DNA of 20,573 bases from Treponema sp. (GCA_031284195.1 JAITAI010000247.1:1-20573), one strand, 5' to 3'; positions 1 to 6,585 are shown, counted from the first letter of the stretch. Notes: generated by a model not told the origin, from the letters alone. Numbers and translations: made by a program.

Positions 1-183
1 AATCCGCCTACGGCGAGTTGGGGAAACATGCTCACCGACGCGCAATCCCTCAGTACCCTTACCGCCCGGCCTTGGCTCTGGGCGCCTCCAGGGTTGCTGA
101 TCCTCTTGAGTGTTTTGGCTTTTAACTTTGTGGGAGATGGCCTGCGGGATGCGCTGGATCCCCAGTCATATTCTGCAGAATAG
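1..183 (+). CDS. ABC transporter permease, DppC/OppC type, C-terminal fragment
   Basis: The first 60 codons of the window are open and end in TAG at 181-183; the gene begins upstream of the window. The visible tail contains a hydrophobic segment followed by NFVGDGLRDALDP, the characteristic C-terminal end of inner-membrane permeases of the dipeptide/oligopeptide/nickel ABC family (DppC, OppC, NikC). These proteins form one half of the membrane channel of an importer powered by two ATPases. The substrate cannot be told from this fragment. Its partner genes must lie to the left. No strong terminator follows; only a 4-bp hairpin (CGGC at 236-239 with GCCG at 247-250) lies before the next promoter. 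Confidence 0.8.
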   Translation, partial: NPPTASWGNMLTDAQSLSTLTARPWLWAPPGLLILLSVLAFNFVGDGLRDALDPQSYSAE

Positions 184-282
184 CTCTGGGTTAATCCGTT
201 TTATTCGTAGACAGGTACCGTCGGGACGCTCTATCCGGCATCTTGAGCCGTTTCCCCATAAACCGGGTTTTAAAAGGGGGTG

Positions 283-311
283 TTGACTAATGATTTTATG
301 TATGGTACTAT
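283..311 (+). promoter_or_regulatory. Sigma-70 type promoter of the thiamine operon
   Basis: TTGACT at 283-288 and TACTAT at 306-311 are separated by exactly 17 bases, close to the housekeeping consensus. Transcription should start near 318, giving a leader of about 200 bases that carries a perfect hairpin and a TPP riboswitch before thiD. No other good promoter is seen between the permease gene and thiD. Confidence 0.75.
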
Positions 312-325
312 GGGATTATAAGGTT

Positions 326-356
326 CCTTTAAAAATCCAATCGGGATTTTTAAAGG
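326..356 (+). repeat. Perfect 13-bp inverted repeat at the 5' end of the thi leader
   Basis: CCTTTAAAAATCC at 326-338 and GGATTTTTAAAGG at 344-356 are exact reverse complements around a 5-base loop (AATCG). It starts about 8 bases after the predicted transcription start and ends 11 bases before the riboswitch core. It has no U-tract of its own beyond the stem, so it is not an ordinary terminator. It could protect the 5' end of the mRNA, help the aptamer fold, or be a protein-binding palindrome in DNA. Confidence 0.75.
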
Positions 357-367
357 AGTATATATAT

Positions 368-452
368 GGGGAGCTGGATGTTTCCGGCTGAGATGGCGTG
401 AATCGAAGCGCCGAACCCTTGAACCTGATCCGGATAATGCCGGCGGAGGGAA
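368..452 (+). promoter_or_regulatory. TPP riboswitch (THI element) aptamer
   Basis: The aptamer core is recognisable from its conserved blocks: GGGGAGC at 368-374, CTGAGA at 388-393, ACCCTTGAACCTGATC at 415-430, then GGATAATG at 432-439 and GGAGGGAA at 445-452. P3 is GCTGG with CCGGC, P5 is CCGG at 430-433 with CCGG at 440-443, and a variable side stem uses GGCG/CGCC around 395-412. Known members bind thiamine pyrophosphate and switch off thiamine genes. The genes downstream are all thiamine genes, which fits. I do not see a long P1 helix closing the element. The module continues directly into a terminator. Confidence 0.95.
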
Positions 453-461
453 TGGCTGATG

Positions 462-497
462 ACGCCTCCGCGGTATTTTCCCCGGGGGCGTTTTTTT
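462..497 (+). terminator. Riboswitch-controlled intrinsic terminator
   Basis: ACGCCTCCG at 462-470 pairs over 9 bases (one U-G) with CGGGGGCGT at 483-491, followed by seven T residues at 491-497. The left arm also contains CCTCCGC (465-471), the exact complement of GCGGAGG at 443-449 inside the aptamer. The two pairings exclude each other. With TPP bound the aptamer keeps 443-449 and the terminator forms; without TPP the antiterminator 443-449/465-471 can form and RNA polymerase reads into thiD. Confidence 0.9.
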
Positions 498-517
498 ATG
501 CCCATAAAAGGAGATGT

Positions 518-1324
518 ATGAAAAACGTGTTGACCATCGCCGGCTCGGATGCTTCCGGCGGTGCGGGGATTCAGGCGGACCTTAAAACCATGTGCGCGCT
601 GGGGGTGTACGGGATGAGCGTTATTACCGCAGTAACGGCGCAAAATACCCAGGGAGTTTACGGCGTGCAAGAAATTGATACGGATATGGTGGACCACCAG
701 ATCCGGGCGGTTTTTGAGGATATCCGGGTAGACGCGGTCAAGGTGGGCATGGTTTCTAGCGCCGGGATCATCAGGACCATCCGGGAACGGCTCCGTGTCC
801 TGGGGGCGAAAAACATCGTCGTCGATCCGGTGATGGTTTCCAAAAGCGGCTGCCCCCTGCTGCGAACAGAAGCAGTTCCGGCGATCCGAGGATTGACGGA
901 AATTGCCGATGTGATAACGCCGAATATTCCCGAAGCGGAGATTTTGGCGGGTTTTTCCATTAAAACTGAGGAGGATATGCGGCGGGCTGCCCGGGTCATT
1001 GCGGAACAGGGGGCAAAGAACGTCCTCATCAAGGGAGGACACCGGATGGAGGACGGGGCTGGAGATCTGCTCCTTGCCGATGGGAACTTCGTCTTCCTCC
1101 AGGCCGGCCGGATCGACACCAAAAACACCCACGGTACGGGCTGTACCCTTTCCTCGGCCATTGCCTCCCGGCTTGCTCTGGGGGATACGGTGGAAGATGC
1201 GGTACGAGCGGCAAAAAACTATATCACCCAGGCCATCATCGATTCATACGATGTGGGAAAAGGGACCGGGCCAGTGGGCCATTTAACCGCCCTCTACCGC
1301 AGGGCCGGAATGGAAATTGGATAG
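518..1324 (+). CDS. thiD: Hydroxymethylpyrimidine/phosphomethylpyrimidine kinase ThiD
   Basis: A 268-residue ribokinase-fold kinase that phosphorylates hydroxymethylpyrimidine (HMP) twice to HMP-PP, the pyrimidine donor for thiamine. Landmarks are the N-terminal substrate motif GSDASGGAGIQADLKT (residues 9-24), VVDPVMVSKSG in the middle, TPNIPEAE, and the anion-hole/catalytic motif HGTGC at 205-209 with Cys209. Length is normal for the family. The ATG at 518 is preceded by AAAGGAG four bases upstream. The reading frame stays open back to 398, but that stretch is the riboswitch and terminator, so the longer start is not credible. It is the first gene of the TPP-controlled operon; its stop is 9 bases before the transporter ATG. 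Confidence 0.95.
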   Translation: MKNVLTIAGSDASGGAGIQADLKTMCALGVYGMSVITAVTAQNTQGVYGVQEIDTDMVDHQIRAVFEDIRVDAVKVGMVSSAGIIRTIRERLRVLGAKNIVVDPVMVSKSGCPLLRTEAVPAIRGLTEIADVITPNIPEAEILAGFSIKTEEDMRRAARVIAEQGAKNVLIKGGHRMEDGAGDLLLADGNFVFLQAGRIDTKNTHGTGCTLSSAIASRLALGDTVEDAVRAAKNYITQAIIDSYDVGKGTGPVGHLTALYRRAGMEIG

Positions 1325-1333
1325 GTGGCCGGG

Positions 1334-2500
1334 ATGAAAAAGAACGGCATGTTTTTGCTTTGGCTGGGAGCGGCCATATCCATTTCCGAAATATACACCG
1401 GAGGACTCCTTGCGCCTCTGGGGTTCAGTAAGGCCCTTACGACCATTATCCTGGGGCATCTTATGGGGACCGGTATTCTTGCCCTGGGGGGATATGTTTC
1501 CTTTATCCGGCGGCGCAACGCCATGGACAGCGCGGCCTTTTCCCTGGGCCGGAACGGCGGTAGGCTGGTAGCTCTCGGTAATGTGATTCAGCTTACGGGC
1601 TGGACCGTGGTGATGGTGGTCCAGGCAGGAGGCGCCATCACCGGGATTTTTCCAGCCCTTCCCTTTGCCCCGGTCTCTCTTGTCCTGTGCCTTTTGGTTC
1701 TCCTCTGGGCCTTGATCTTCGGCAGCCCTGTCCAGTGGCTCAACAGTGCCGTGGTGATCCTGCTGGCGGTCCTCTCAGGAGTTCTTTTTTGGGAAAGCGC
1801 CGGAAGGGCCCCGGGATCGATAGTACCTTTGGAAGGTTTGCGTTTTGCCCTGGCCCTGGAACTTTCCATCGCCATGCCGGTCTCCTGGCTTCCCCTGGTG
1901 GGTGACTACAGTTACCGGGCAACGGACCTGTGCTGCGCTTCGGTAATACCCTTCGCAGGGTATTTCCTGGGGAGTGTGTGCATGTACAGCTTTGGCCTTT
2001 TTATCGCCCTCAAAACAGGGGAAGATTTCTTTGCCCTCATCGCGGCAAGCCGTTTCAGGCTCATCGCCTGTGCGGTGGTGGTCTTCTCCACCCTGACCAC
2101 TGCCTTTCTAGACCTTTACTCCGCAGCGGTATCCTTCACTCGGATCATCACCATAAAAAACCTCAAAGCCCCTATTTTAGTTATCGGTTTATTCTCAGGC
2201 ATCCTGTCGGTGGCTTTTCCTGTAGAAGGGTACTCCGGTTTTCTTACGCATTTTCTTACTGCCATCGGTATGGTTTTTGTACCAGTTTATGGGGTGATCT
2301 TTATGGACTTTTTTATGAAACGGTCTGAAGACAAAAGCCCGCTTGGAATCAACCTGCCAGGATTGGTGGCGGTTCTGGGCGGTATGGCAGTTTATGCCCT
2401 CTGTACCAGGTATACATTAGGGATTCCCACCTTGCTGAGTATAGCCGCGGTGGGGATACTTTATATCCCGGCTGTTTTAGGGTGGACAAAACGGCAATAA
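1334..2500 (+). CDS. cytX: Putative hydroxymethylpyrimidine transporter, CytX-like (NCS1 family)
   Basis: A very hydrophobic protein of 388 residues with about 10-12 predicted membrane-spanning stretches, resembling the nucleobase:cation symporter-1 proteins called CytX that sit in thiamine operons. The N-terminal LWLGAAISISEIYTGGLLAP and the pattern of short charged loops fit that family. Expected role: import of HMP or a related pyrimidine across the inner membrane to feed ThiD; this rests on family and context rather than on a substrate motif I can see. The ATG at 1334 has AGGTGG (1323-1328) five bases upstream. A GTG at 1325 directly after the thiD stop is the alternative start and would add three residues. 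It lies between thiD and thiM under the same riboswitch. Confidence 0.8.
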   Translation: MKKNGMFLLWLGAAISISEIYTGGLLAPLGFSKALTTIILGHLMGTGILALGGYVSFIRRRNAMDSAAFSLGRNGGRLVALGNVIQLTGWTVVMVVQAGGAITGIFPALPFAPVSLVLCLLVLLWALIFGSPVQWLNSAVVILLAVLSGVLFWESAGRAPGSIVPLEGLRFALALELSIAMPVSWLPLVGDYSYRATDLCCASVIPFAGYFLGSVCMYSFGLFIALKTGEDFFALIAASRFRLIACAVVVFSTLTTAFLDLYSAAVSFTRIITIKNLKAPILVIGLFSGILSVAFPVEGYSGFLTHFLTAIGMVFVPVYGVIFMDFFMKRSEDKSPLGINLPGLVAVLGGMAVYALCTRYTLGIPTLLSIAAVGILYIPAVLGWTKRQ

Positions 2501-2535
2501 CCCGATCTTTCCATAAATATAGGAGTATTTTAAAG

Positions 2536-3348
2536 ATGATCATTGAAGAATCAGCAAACATTATTGATGAAGTACGGAAGCAGCGGCCCTTGGTGCATTG
2601 TATTACCAACTATATTACCGCCAATGACTGCGCTAACATTCTCCTCTCCTTCGGGGCATCCCCGGCCATGTGTGACGCTTGGGACGAGGCTTACAACTTC
2701 GCCCGGATTTCCGGTTCCCTCTATATTAACTTTGGGACGTATATCAAGGAACAGGAAGCCGCGGCAGTAGAGGCTGCCTTGGGAGCTAAAGCGGAAAAGC
2801 GGCCCATCGTGGTAGACCCAGTGGGTTGCGGGGCCATCAGGCGGCGCCTTGATATTCTAGCCCACCTCCATGCAGTGGCAGGACTCGACCTTATCAAGGG
2901 AAACATGGGGGAGATCATGGCCCTGGCAGGAAAGGACGGGGAGGTGAAAGGAGTGGATTCGGACGGGGCGATCCCTGGTATTGAGGAGGCGGTAACCCTT
3001 CTGGCGTCGAAATACCGCTGCGTGGTGGCTGCCACCGGTCAAGTCGATGTGGTGGGAGACGGGAAGCGGCTTGTCCGAATCTCCAACGGCGTAGAGATGC
3101 TAACCCGGATCACCGGGGCAGGCTGTATGATCGGCGCCCTCTGCGGAGCTGCTGCCGCAGTGGTGGATACAGGCGCAGAGGGCGCTATGTTTGCCGCTGC
3201 GGTTGCTGCCATCACCAGTATGGGTATCGCCGGAGAACTGGCCTTTGAACGGGCCCGGCTTCCCGGTTCTTTCCGCGTCGCTCTAATTGACAGTATCTAC
3301 GGGATCCGCGGCGATACCCTGCGTCAAAGGGGAAAGATACAATGGTAA
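2536..3348 (+). CDS. thiM: Hydroxyethylthiazole kinase ThiM
   Basis: A 270-residue ribokinase-fold kinase that phosphorylates 4-methyl-5-(2-hydroxyethyl)thiazole, the salvaged thiazole half of thiamine. Recognisable parts are PLVHCITNYITANDCANILL near the N-terminus, the PIVVDPVGCGA motif, KGNMGEIMALAG, and TGAGCMIGAL near the C-terminus with the family's conserved catalytic-loop Cys at residue 197. Length matches the family. The ATG at 2536 is preceded by AGGAG at 2521-2525 (10-base spacing); the frame is open further upstream to 2482 but that would overlap the transporter and lacks family similarity. The last 7 bases overlap the start of thiE, suggesting coupled translation. Confidence 0.94.
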   Translation: MIIEESANIIDEVRKQRPLVHCITNYITANDCANILLSFGASPAMCDAWDEAYNFARISGSLYINFGTYIKEQEAAAVEAALGAKAEKRPIVVDPVGCGAIRRRLDILAHLHAVAGLDLIKGNMGEIMALAGKDGEVKGVDSDGAIPGIEEAVTLLASKYRCVVAATGQVDVVGDGKRLVRISNGVEMLTRITGAGCMIGALCGAAAAVVDTGAEGAMFAAAVAAITSMGIAGELAFERARLPGSFRVALIDSIYGIRGDTLRQRGKIQW

Positions 3349-3977
3349 CGGCCCAAAACTTCCTCCTCTACCTCTGCACCGACCGAATTCTGTCCCTGGG
3401 GCGGCCCATTACCGAAGCAGTAGAAGCGGCCATTGCCGGGGGAGTCACCATGGTGCAACTCCGGGAAAAAGAGGTTTCCACTGGGGAGTTTTACCGGATC
3501 GCCCTGGATGTTCGAACCGTCACCCGGCATCATCATGTCCCCCTGGTGATCAACGACCGTTTGGACATTGCCTTGGCAGTGAGCGCCGAAGGACTTCATA
3601 TCGGTCAGTCGGATCTGCCTCTGTCTGTTGCCCGGCGGTTGGCAGGAAACCGTCTGTTCATCGGCTTTTCCGCCTCAACAGTGGAAGAAGCCCGGCGAGC
3701 CCAAGCCGAAGGGGCGAATTATCTTGGTGTAGGGGCGGTCTACCCCACGGGGAGCAAGGCCGACGCAGGGGAAGCCATCGGTCTTAACCGGCTGGCGGAA
3801 ATTTGCGCTGCAGTGAATATCCCGGTGGTGGGCATAGGCGGCATCAACGCAGCTAACGCAGCGGAAGTTATGAAAACCGGAGCGGCAGGGATCGCGGTAA
3901 TCTCCGGCATCCTCTCCAAGCCCGACATACAGGATGCGGCTCGAAATTTACGGGTGATAGTGAATGAGACCTTATGA
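3342..3977 (+). CDS. thiE: Thiamine phosphate synthase ThiE
   Basis: A TIM-barrel enzyme of 211 residues that condenses HMP-PP (from ThiD) with thiazole phosphate (from ThiM) to make thiamine phosphate. Family motifs in order: YLCTDR (10-15), VQLREK (38-43), INDR (70-73), LHIGQSDLP (85-93), GFSAS (108-112), VGAVYPTGSKADAG (130-143) with the phosphate-binding Lys139, and VGIGGI near the C-terminal end. Length is typical. Its start overlaps the thiM stop by 7 bases and its end overlaps the next gene by 14 bases, so thiM, thiE and the phosphatase gene form one compact translational unit. Confidence 0.95.
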   Translation: MVTAQNFLLYLCTDRILSLGRPITEAVEAAIAGGVTMVQLREKEVSTGEFYRIALDVRTVTRHHHVPLVINDRLDIALAVSAEGLHIGQSDLPLSVARRLAGNRLFIGFSASTVEEARRAQAEGANYLGVGAVYPTGSKADAGEAIGLNRLAEICAAVNIPVVGIGGINAANAAEVMKTGAAGIAVISGILSKPDIQDAARNLRVIVNETL

Positions 3978-4629
3978 GTTTAGGGAAATGAAAAAAAGTA
4001 TCCGGGACTACGAGGGGGCAATCTTTGATCTGGACGGTACGCTGATCGATTCCATGCATGTCTGGGATCATCTATGCCGGGACTGGCTTTTGGACCAGGG
4101 AAAGAAACCAGAGGCAGTTCTAGAAAAGGATATGGCACTCATGACGTTGACTCAAGGCGCAGAGTACGTTATCCGCTGTTACGGCTTTGATTGTTCCCCC
4201 GGAGAAATCATCGGCCAATGGGAGGAGATGACGCTGGAATACTACAGAACCACGGTGGCCCTGAAAAAAGAAACAGCGGATCTGGTCCGGGAATTATACG
4301 ATGCAGGGCGGGCGCTGGCGGTGGTTACCTCCTGCTTCCCCGCTGCCTGTGAAGTGGTTCTGCAACGACACGGCCTGCGTCATTTTTTTTCCACCCTCCT
4401 CTACACCGATGAGGCGGCCAGGGATAAAAGTTTCCCCGATATATGGAGGGCTGCAGCAAAGCGGCTTGGGCTGGAACCCGCTGGTTGTATTGTCTTTGAA
4501 GACGCCTACCATGCCCTCAAGGGGGTTCGGGAGGCGGGAATAGCTTTTGCTGCCGTGTACGATGATACTTGTGCAGAATGGGAATTGATGAAGGCCGAAG
4601 CCGACTGGATCTTCGGTTCACCAGAGTAG
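3964..4629 (+). CDS. HAD-superfamily phosphatase in the thiamine operon
   Basis: A 221-residue haloacid dehalogenase-type hydrolase with a helical cap in the beta-phosphoglucomutase/phosphatase arrangement. All four catalytic motifs are visible: FDLDGTLIDS with the nucleophile Asp22 and acid/base Asp24, VVTS with Thr122, the motif III lysine Lys155, and the acidic pair Glu179-Asp180 in FEDA. The start at 3964 overlaps thiE by 14 bases; an in-frame ATG at 3988 is a possible alternative. The substrate cannot be read from the sequence. Its position as last gene of a ThiD-CytX-ThiM-ThiE operon suggests removal of the phosphate from thiamine phosphate, for use by a thiamine pyrophosphokinase. That is inference; a general sugar-phosphate phosphatase is possible. 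Confidence 0.85.
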   Translation: MRPYEFREMKKSIRDYEGAIFDLDGTLIDSMHVWDHLCRDWLLDQGKKPEAVLEKDMALMTLTQGAEYVIRCYGFDCSPGEIIGQWEEMTLEYYRTTVALKKETADLVRELYDAGRALAVVTSCFPAACEVVLQRHGLRHFFSTLLYTDEAARDKSFPDIWRAAAKRLGLEPAGCIVFEDAYHALKGVREAGIAFAAVYDDTCAEWELMKAEADWIFGSPE

Positions 4630-4759
4630 CGGGAACTCCCGGCTCATGTTAATGAGAGTTATTTGGAAATTTCAGTTTACGAACAAGTCTCATTAAAGAA
4701 TCTTGGATTAGTACTCAGCTTCACCGGTATATCCGGTAAGCCTGCGAGGGTTCTTATAA

Positions 4760-5226
4760 ATGGAGATGGTAATACTTATAGGAATTACCCAGTCATAAGT
4801 CCGGCGCTCTTGGATGCCTTGTTCTGAATGGGTCATGGGGATACGTTGGTTTTGGCAGATGCCTTTTTTCCGGGAACTTCCTGTAATTCCCGGGTTATCC
4901 GGGTGGACGGTATCAGGATTTCCGCTCTCCTCGATGGTATGCTGCAGTTGATCAACCTGGATTCCTATGTTCCCCACCCGATCATAATGGTACAAGTAGC
5001 CCCAGGGGATACTCTGGATCCTTCGGTGGAACTTGCTTACCAGAAGGTAATTGATCCGCGCTGTCCCGGTACGGCCTCCATCGAAGGGATCCAAGGATTT
5101 GCCTTTTATGAGCGATCGAGAAAGGCCTATGGGGTGACCATGACCGGTGAAACCGCAACCTACGGAAACAGTAACCTTAGATGTAAGGGAAAAACAGGCT
5201 CAAGCTATAGAGAAAAAAGAAAATAG
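4760..5226 (+). pseudogene. Broken L-fucose mutarotase-like gene (FucU/RbsD family)
   Basis: From 4828 an open frame of 132 codons begins MGHGDTLVLADAFFPG and continues through LDSYVP, GDTLDP, GFAFYERS and TGE, all typical of FucU, which interconverts the anomers of L-fucose. Intact members have about 20 more residues before MGHGD. Those residues are present upstream but disrupted: MVILIGIT can be read from 4766 in one frame and PVISPALLDALF from about 4789 in another, which implies loss of one C in the CCC at 4788-4790, and a TGA at 4825-4827 stops the second frame just before MGHGD. The catalytic His of the MGHGD motif is kept. The C-terminus after YGN extends about 10 residues beyond the usual end. 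A truncated but expressed protein starting at 4828, or sequencing errors, are alternatives. Confidence 0.75.
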
Positions 5227-5249
5227 CGGTAGATCAGGTAAAAAATCAC

Positions 5250-5278
5250 TTGACACAATTTAGAAATGTTAGTATTCT
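5250..5278 (+). promoter_or_regulatory. Strong sigma-70 promoter for the tRNA-Thr/rpmG/secE/nusG unit
   Basis: A perfect TTGACA at 5250-5255 is followed after exactly 17 bases by TATTCT at 5273-5278. The expected start point near 5285 is about 14 bases before the mature 5' end of tRNA-Thr. No comparable promoter was seen before rpmG, secE or nusG, so this one probably drives the whole start of the ribosomal/RNA polymerase block. Confidence 0.8.
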
Positions 5279-5298
5279 TGTGATACTTATACGTGTAT

Positions 5299-5371
5299 GC
5301 CCTTGTAGCTCAGTCGGTAGAGCACATCCATGGTAAGGATGCGGTCAGCGGTTCGATTCCGCTTGAGGGCT
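5299..5371 (+). tRNA. tRNA-Thr (anticodon GGU)
   Basis: A complete cloverleaf: acceptor GCCCTTG at 5299-5305 with TGAGGGC at 5364-5370, D-stem GCTC/GAGC, anticodon stem CATCC/GGATG with loop ATGGTAA giving anticodon GGT, and T-stem AGCGG/CCGCT with loop TTCGATT. The discriminator base is T5371. The 3' CCA is not encoded, so it must be added by tRNA nucleotidyltransferase. It reads ACC and ACU codons. It is the first gene after the strong promoter. Confidence 0.95.
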
Positions 5372-5431
5372 CTATGTTTTTCTTAAGAACGTATTTTATC
5401 CCAGAGGGTTGGGAAATGTTAAGGGGATACC

Positions 5432-5605
5432 ATGGCATCAAAAAAAACAGCAGTGGAACTCATTGCTCTGCAATGTAGCGAATGTAAGCGGAAAAATTAT
5501 ACCACCCAAAAAAACCGGCGGAATACCCAGGAGAAATTTGAATTTAATAAGTATTGCCCTTTTGATCGAAAGCATACGGTGCATAAAGAAACCAAAATTA
5601 AGTGA
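5432..5605 (+). CDS. rpmG: 50S ribosomal protein L33
   Basis: A 57-codon gene encoding a basic protein that starts MASKKTAVELIALQCSECKR and contains NYTTQKNRRNT and the KHTVHKETK ending typical of bacterial L33. L33 sits near the E-site of the large subunit. The zinc-ribbon form of this protein has two CxxC pairs; here the first is complete (Cys15 and Cys18) but the second is CPFD, so only Cys42 remains. AAGGGG at 5421-5426 is a good ribosome-binding site five bases before the ATG. The gene lies between tRNA-Thr and tRNA-Trp, an arrangement common in bacteria just upstream of secE-nusG. Confidence 0.95.
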   Translation: MASKKTAVELIALQCSECKRKNYTTQKNRRNTQEKFEFNKYCPFDRKHTVHKETKIK

Positions 5606-5615
5606 GTGTTTTCTT

Positions 5616-5688
5616 AGGCCAGTAGCTCTAATGGTAGAGCGTCGGTCTCCAAAACCGAATGTTGTGGGTTCGAGTCCTACCTGGCCTG
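5616..5688 (+). tRNA. tRNA-Trp (anticodon CCA)
   Basis: Cloverleaf with acceptor AGGCCAG at 5616-5622 and CTGGCCT at 5681-5687, D-stem GCTC/GAGC, anticodon stem TCGGT/ACCGA with loop CTCCAAA giving anticodon CCA, and T-stem GTGGG/CCTAC. The discriminator is G5688, as expected for tryptophan tRNAs. CCA is not encoded. It begins 11 bases after the rpmG stop and ends 37 bases before secE, so it must be cut out of a mixed tRNA/mRNA transcript. Confidence 0.95.
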
Positions 5689-5725
5689 TGCTGTGAAAAT
5701 CGTACCTGCATGGAGAGGGGATATC

Positions 5726-5905
5726 ATGAACAAAATGGTTCAATTTGTCAAAGAATCGTATGCTGAACTCCGAAAGGTTGTATGGCCAAGCCGGGATGAT
5801 GTTATCAGTTCTGTTAAGGTGGTTATTGTTTCTACACTGATTATTGCCGCGGTATTGGGTTTGGTGGATGTGGTGTTGCTCCTTGGGGTGCAAGCGATAT
5901 TTTAA
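5726..5905 (+). CDS. secE: Preprotein translocase subunit SecE
   Basis: A 59-residue protein of the short, single-span SecE type. An amphipathic N-terminal part with the family signature ESYAELRKVVWPSRDD (about residues 10-25) precedes one hydrophobic membrane segment (about 30-56). SecE clamps SecY in the inner-membrane protein-export channel. The ATG at 5726 follows GGAGAGGGG (5712-5720) with five bases between; a GTG at 5693 in the same frame would add 11 residues that overlap the end region of the tRNA spacer and is unlikely. nusG begins 16 bases after its stop. Confidence 0.95.
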   Translation: MNKMVQFVKESYAELRKVVWPSRDDVISSVKVVIVSTLIIAAVLGLVDVVLLLGVQAIF

Positions 5906-5921
5906 TACATAAAGGAAACCT

Positions 5922-6479
5922 ATGGCAACGGGCTGGTATGTCCTCCATACTTATGCAGGATACGAGAATAAAATAGAAAAAACTATACGCATGATGATCG
6001 ACTCAGGAGAGATTGATAAAGAACAGGTTCGGGATGTAAAGGTTCCTTCTGAGGAAGTGGTAGAGGTCAAGGACGGAAAGAAGCGGACTATGACTAAAAA
6101 ATTCCTTCCTGGGTACATTCTGATAGAAATGGATCTTCCAGATCTAACCTGGAAAGGGATTTGTTCAAAAATCAAAAAAATCCAGGGAGTTACGGGGTTT
6201 GTAGGGACTCCCGCAGATCGGAAGCCCCAGCCTTTACCAGGAGAAGAGGCTCGGATCATTCTGCAAAAATCCGGAGAGATTAAGGGTGAACGGCCGGTAC
6301 GAACCCGGCAGTCTTTTGCTCCAGGGGAGCAGGTGAAGATTATTGAGGGTCCCTTTGAATCTTTCACGGGAATTATTGAAGAAGTAAACCAAGAGAAAAA
6401 CAAGCTCAAGGTGATGGTTGGTATCTTTGGCCGGAATACTCCCCTGGATGTCGATCTCTTACAGGTAGAAAAAGTTTAA
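5922..6479 (+). CDS. nusG: Transcription elongation/antitermination factor NusG
   Basis: 185 residues with the two standard parts. The N-terminal NGN domain starts GWYVLHTYAGYENKIEKTI and contains FLPGYILIEM and the GVTGFVG stretch; it binds the clamp of RNA polymerase. The C-terminal KOW domain starts at PGEQVKIIEGPFESFTGIIEEV and ends VDLLQVEKV; it contacts Rho or ribosomal protein S10. Length is normal and there is no inserted domain. The start has AAAGGAAACC upstream. It is co-transcribed with secE, as in most bacteria. Confidence 0.96.
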   Translation: MATGWYVLHTYAGYENKIEKTIRMMIDSGEIDKEQVRDVKVPSEEVVEVKDGKKRTMTKKFLPGYILIEMDLPDLTWKGICSKIKKIQGVTGFVGTPADRKPQPLPGEEARIILQKSGEIKGERPVRTRQSFAPGEQVKIIEGPFESFTGIIEEVNQEKNKLKVMVGIFGRNTPLDVDLLQVEKV

Positions 6480-6501
6480 TGAGCGTGGGTGATGGATGGG
6501 T

Positions 6502-6530
6502 TCTTTCAAAGGTGAATCGGTTTTGAAAGA
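6502..6530 (+). repeat. 9-bp stem-loop just after nusG
   Basis: TCTTTCAAA at 6502-6510 pairs exactly with TTTGAAAGA at 6522-6530 around an 11-base loop. It begins 22 bases after the nusG stop. It is A/T-rich and is not followed by a run of T, so it is a poor terminator; it may mark an mRNA processing or protection point between nusG and rplK. Confidence 0.55.
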
Positions 6531-6585
6531 GGTTCATTTGTATATCCATGCGCTAGATGGGAGTTTCTGATTGTATCGGAAACGT

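Noticed and set aside
398..517. N-terminal extension of ThiD by 40 codons
   Set aside because: This stretch is the TPP riboswitch and terminator. A good ribosome-binding site precedes the ATG at 518, where family similarity begins.
350..1132. Long open frame of 260 codons on the - strand across thiD
   Set aside because: It is antisense to a clear thiD gene and runs through the riboswitch. Its protein has no recognisable domain and a composition typical of a shadow frame.
5380..5389. TTCTTAAGAA palindrome after tRNA-Thr
   Set aside because: It is short, A/T-rich and not followed by a T-run. Termination here would cut off rpmG, secE and nusG from their only visible promoter.
5293..5478. ORF of 61 codons over the first tRNA
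   Set aside because: It reads through tRNA-Thr and into rpmG in the wrong frame. The cloverleaf and L33 explain the sequence.
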